From positions 1 through 6,705 of the forward strand of contig JASHYD010000216.1 of assembly GCA_030043175.1 (NCBI GenBank): a DNA stretch of 6,705 bases, in the 5' to 3' direction. Positions 5,428 through 6,705 of the stretch are shown one piece after another. The position numbers and the translations under genes were made by a program. Numbering within the stretch: the stretch's first letter is position 1; each line of letters opens with the position of its first letter. Origin of the DNA: Xanthobacteraceae bacterium. GTDB taxonomy: Bacteria > Pseudomonadota > Alphaproteobacteria > Rhizobiales > Xanthobacteraceae. The notes under the pieces are model-generated. The model had not been told where the DNA came from. It did not search any database and saw nothing but the letters and a program-made list of their open reading frames with translations.

Positions 5428-5712
5428 ATGGGCCGTGGGGAGCGCCGCAAGTGCAAGTGCTGTCGTAAGTTATTCCGTCCTGACCCCCGTAACCGCCATC
5501 ACCAATATTACTGTTCGGCGCCGAGTTGCAGAGCGGCCAGCAAGGCCGCAAGCCAGGCGCGCTGGCTCGGCCGACCCGAGAACCGGGACTACTTCCGCGG
5601 CCCCGTGCATGTCGCCCGCGTGCAGGCGTGGCGATCGCGCCATCCGCGGTATTGGCGCAAGGAGCGAGGTGTCGATCCTGCGTTACAAGATGTCTCAACG
5701 GCACAACAGTGA
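5428..5712 (+). CDS. Short zinc-ribbon protein of a mobile-element-associated family, probably truncated
   Basis: This 94-residue protein begins with a basic segment and carries Cys9-x2-Cys12 (KCKCCRKLF) and Cys29-x4-Cys34 (YYCSAPSCRAASKAAS), a likely four-Cys zinc site. RWLGRPENRDYFRGPVHVAR and QAWRSRHPRYWRK follow, typical of a family I remember beside rhizobial insertion sequences and transposases. The Trp- and Arg-rich region suggests nucleic-acid binding, but no function has been shown that I know of. My recollection is that full members are roughly 180-200 residues and continue after ALQDxSTAQ with a helical C-terminal half. Here TGA follows AQQ, and I see no continuation in other frames, so the C-terminal half is missing. 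The start is fixed by a strong ribosome binding site. Confidence 0.65.
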   Translation: MGRGERRKCKCCRKLFRPDPRNRHHQYYCSAPSCRAASKAASQARWLGRPENRDYFRGPVHVARVQAWRSRHPRYWRKERGVDPALQDVSTAQQ

Positions 5713-6021
5713 CTGGAATCCTCTGTTGGCGGGACTCTCACCCGCTGGAATGGCAGGTAGCCTCGCTGCACGGTCACTTTGAGACCAAATTGGAGGCGGC
5801 ATCTTCGCCCGTCTATCGGTCCGGTCCTCCAGATGGCATCGCCACGGCCGCGTCCGTTAAGTCGACCTTCTGATTCGGTTCGGGGTGGCTTGTGGAACTT
5901 GCCCCGGCTTGTCGCCCACGGGATGCCCTACACGGCTTTGCGCGATTGGGAGGCGTTGGTGGTCCATGGAGACCGTCGCGCGATTTGTCGGGCGCCACGG
6001 GCGTTAGGCCCGTCCCGTCGC
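5713..6021. other. Gap with no recognised gene
   Basis: Open frames on both strands here are arginine/proline-rich without ribosome binding sites. The plus-strand frame containing LPRLVAHGMPYTALRDWEAL (about 5900-5955) reads slightly more like protein than the rest and could be a small fragment. I do not recognise it. The junction between the truncated mobile ORF and the end of the phosphotransferase gene must lie in this stretch. Confidence 0.35.
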
Positions 6022-6705
6022 TCAGCCGCCCAGCTCGACCCTGAGGTACTCCAGAGATAGTCAGCGGCTTCGCGCTTCTCCGGCAGATCGTACTTCGCCC
6101 AGCACCAAACCGATGTGCATAAGCTACGAAGGTAATGAAACGCAGAGAGCACGTCCTGATTCATCGGCTCGAACTGGACCAGGTCGGCCTCGGGCAGCCA
6201 GCCAACGTCCCATTGCGAGGCCCCAGGCTGACGTCCTCGAAATCGTTCCAGCGGGCGCCGTGCGGCGTGATGAGGACGTTGCCGAGATGCGCGTCCCCAT
6301 GGATCGGAACCGGCTCGATGCGGATCCTCGACACCGTCTCCCTCAGACGGTCGTAGGTTGACCGCAGGAAGGCCGATCAGCGGGACTGAGCGCAGGCGTG
6401 GCGGCTTCGTTTTGGAGGGTGCCGCTACATCGATCGAGCTTGAGCCAAAAGCTCGGCAGGTCGCCAGCATAGTCCGAAAGCGTCTCATGCACCCGTCGCA
6501 GCGCATCGGCGGCGCCGGAAACGTGCCGCGGGTCCTCCCAATTCGCGGCCACGTGCTCGACGAACGCCCAGAGCGTGATGACGAAGTCGTCCTGGATGTG
6601 AGGGCCCGCGGGCCATTCGGCCGCGGGACCAGCGATGGGCGCTCCGTTCCTGGCCAGGTGCCGCGCCACATCCACTTCGAGGGCCAGCCTGGTCGTCGCT
6701 CCGGG
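6022..6705 (-). pseudogene. Aminoglycoside phosphotransferase family (APH) gene, three frameshifts, 5' end outside window
   Basis: Reading the minus strand across three frames gives a consistent APH-fold kinase. First come LALEVDVARHLARNGAPI and FVITLWAFVEHV, the ATP-site side with the hinge region. After a shift follow FLRSTYDRLRE, the catalytic loop PIHGDAHLGNVL (HGDxxxxN, 6301-6278) and the metal-binding WNDFEDVSLGP. After a second shift come WDVGWLPEADLVQF and LRSLCTSVWCWA, and after a third EYLRVELGG with TGA at 6022. Each break is repaired by one added base: near 6371-6375 (ADR to AFLRS), near 6212-6218 (GPR to EWDVG) and near 6050-6057 (DYL to EYL). All catalytic residues seen are intact. 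The family phosphorylates small hydroxylated compounds, including some aminoglycosides; the substrate here is unknown, and resistance should not be inferred. The frame is open through 6705, so the N-terminus lies outside. Confidence 0.75.

Noticed and set aside
5928..6671. Minus-strand 247-codon frame taken as one intact gene
   Set aside because: Only its segment from WDVGWLP to WCWAKYDLPEK is in the true APH frame; the rest is shifted reading, so it is part of the frameshifted gene rather than a gene of its own.
1..6705. CRISPR array, tRNA or rRNA genes
   Set aside because: I saw no regularly spaced direct repeats and no tRNA- or rRNA-like conserved stretches on either strand by eye; a covariance-model scan would be needed to exclude small RNAs.

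Overview
The window looks like a stretch of accessory genome from an alphaproteobacterium, most likely Rhizobiales of the Bradyrhizobium type. That placement rests on the high GC content, the Tat-exported alpha/beta hydrolase, the Atu3266-type amidohydrolase and the kinds of insertion-sequence remnants. It is an inference from sequence character, not a database match. Two catabolic-type genes on the left are intact in the window (one is cut by the edge). Almost everything to their right is a graveyard of mobile-element pieces and broken genes.

Left part (1-2275). The 3' two thirds of an amidohydrolase/deacetylase-family metal-dependent hydrolase enters from the left edge. About 615 bases without a convincing gene follow, holding one strong GAAA-loop hairpin. 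Then comes a complete 293-residue Tat-exported alpha/beta hydrolase with a good ribosome binding site. Its nucleophile elbow carries Lys where Ser, Cys or Asp is expected.

Middle part (2276-4621). On the plus strand there are remains of a two-small-ORF module of the kind I associate with recombinase elements, without the recombinase. A 49-residue single-span membrane protein with its own ribosome binding site lies on the minus strand. Upstream of it are two broken minus-strand genes. These are followed by the last 83 codons of an IS91-family transposase with its 3' region, ending in a perfect 23-bp inverted repeat that abuts CAAG/GAAC.

Right part (4622-6705). A DUF3885-type gene on the minus strand is split by a frameshift at a run of seven C. 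Eight bases before its start codon lies a putative insertion-sequence end, followed by a short plus-strand zinc-ribbon ORF of a mobile-element-associated type. An aminoglycoside-phosphotransferase-family gene on the minus strand then runs off the right edge, broken by three frameshifts.

I see no coherent multi-gene system here. The points most worth checking are the Lys-elbow hydrolase, the 49-residue membrane protein and the IS91 terminal hairpin. A further question is whether the frameshifts, each repaired by one added base, are real decay or sequence error.
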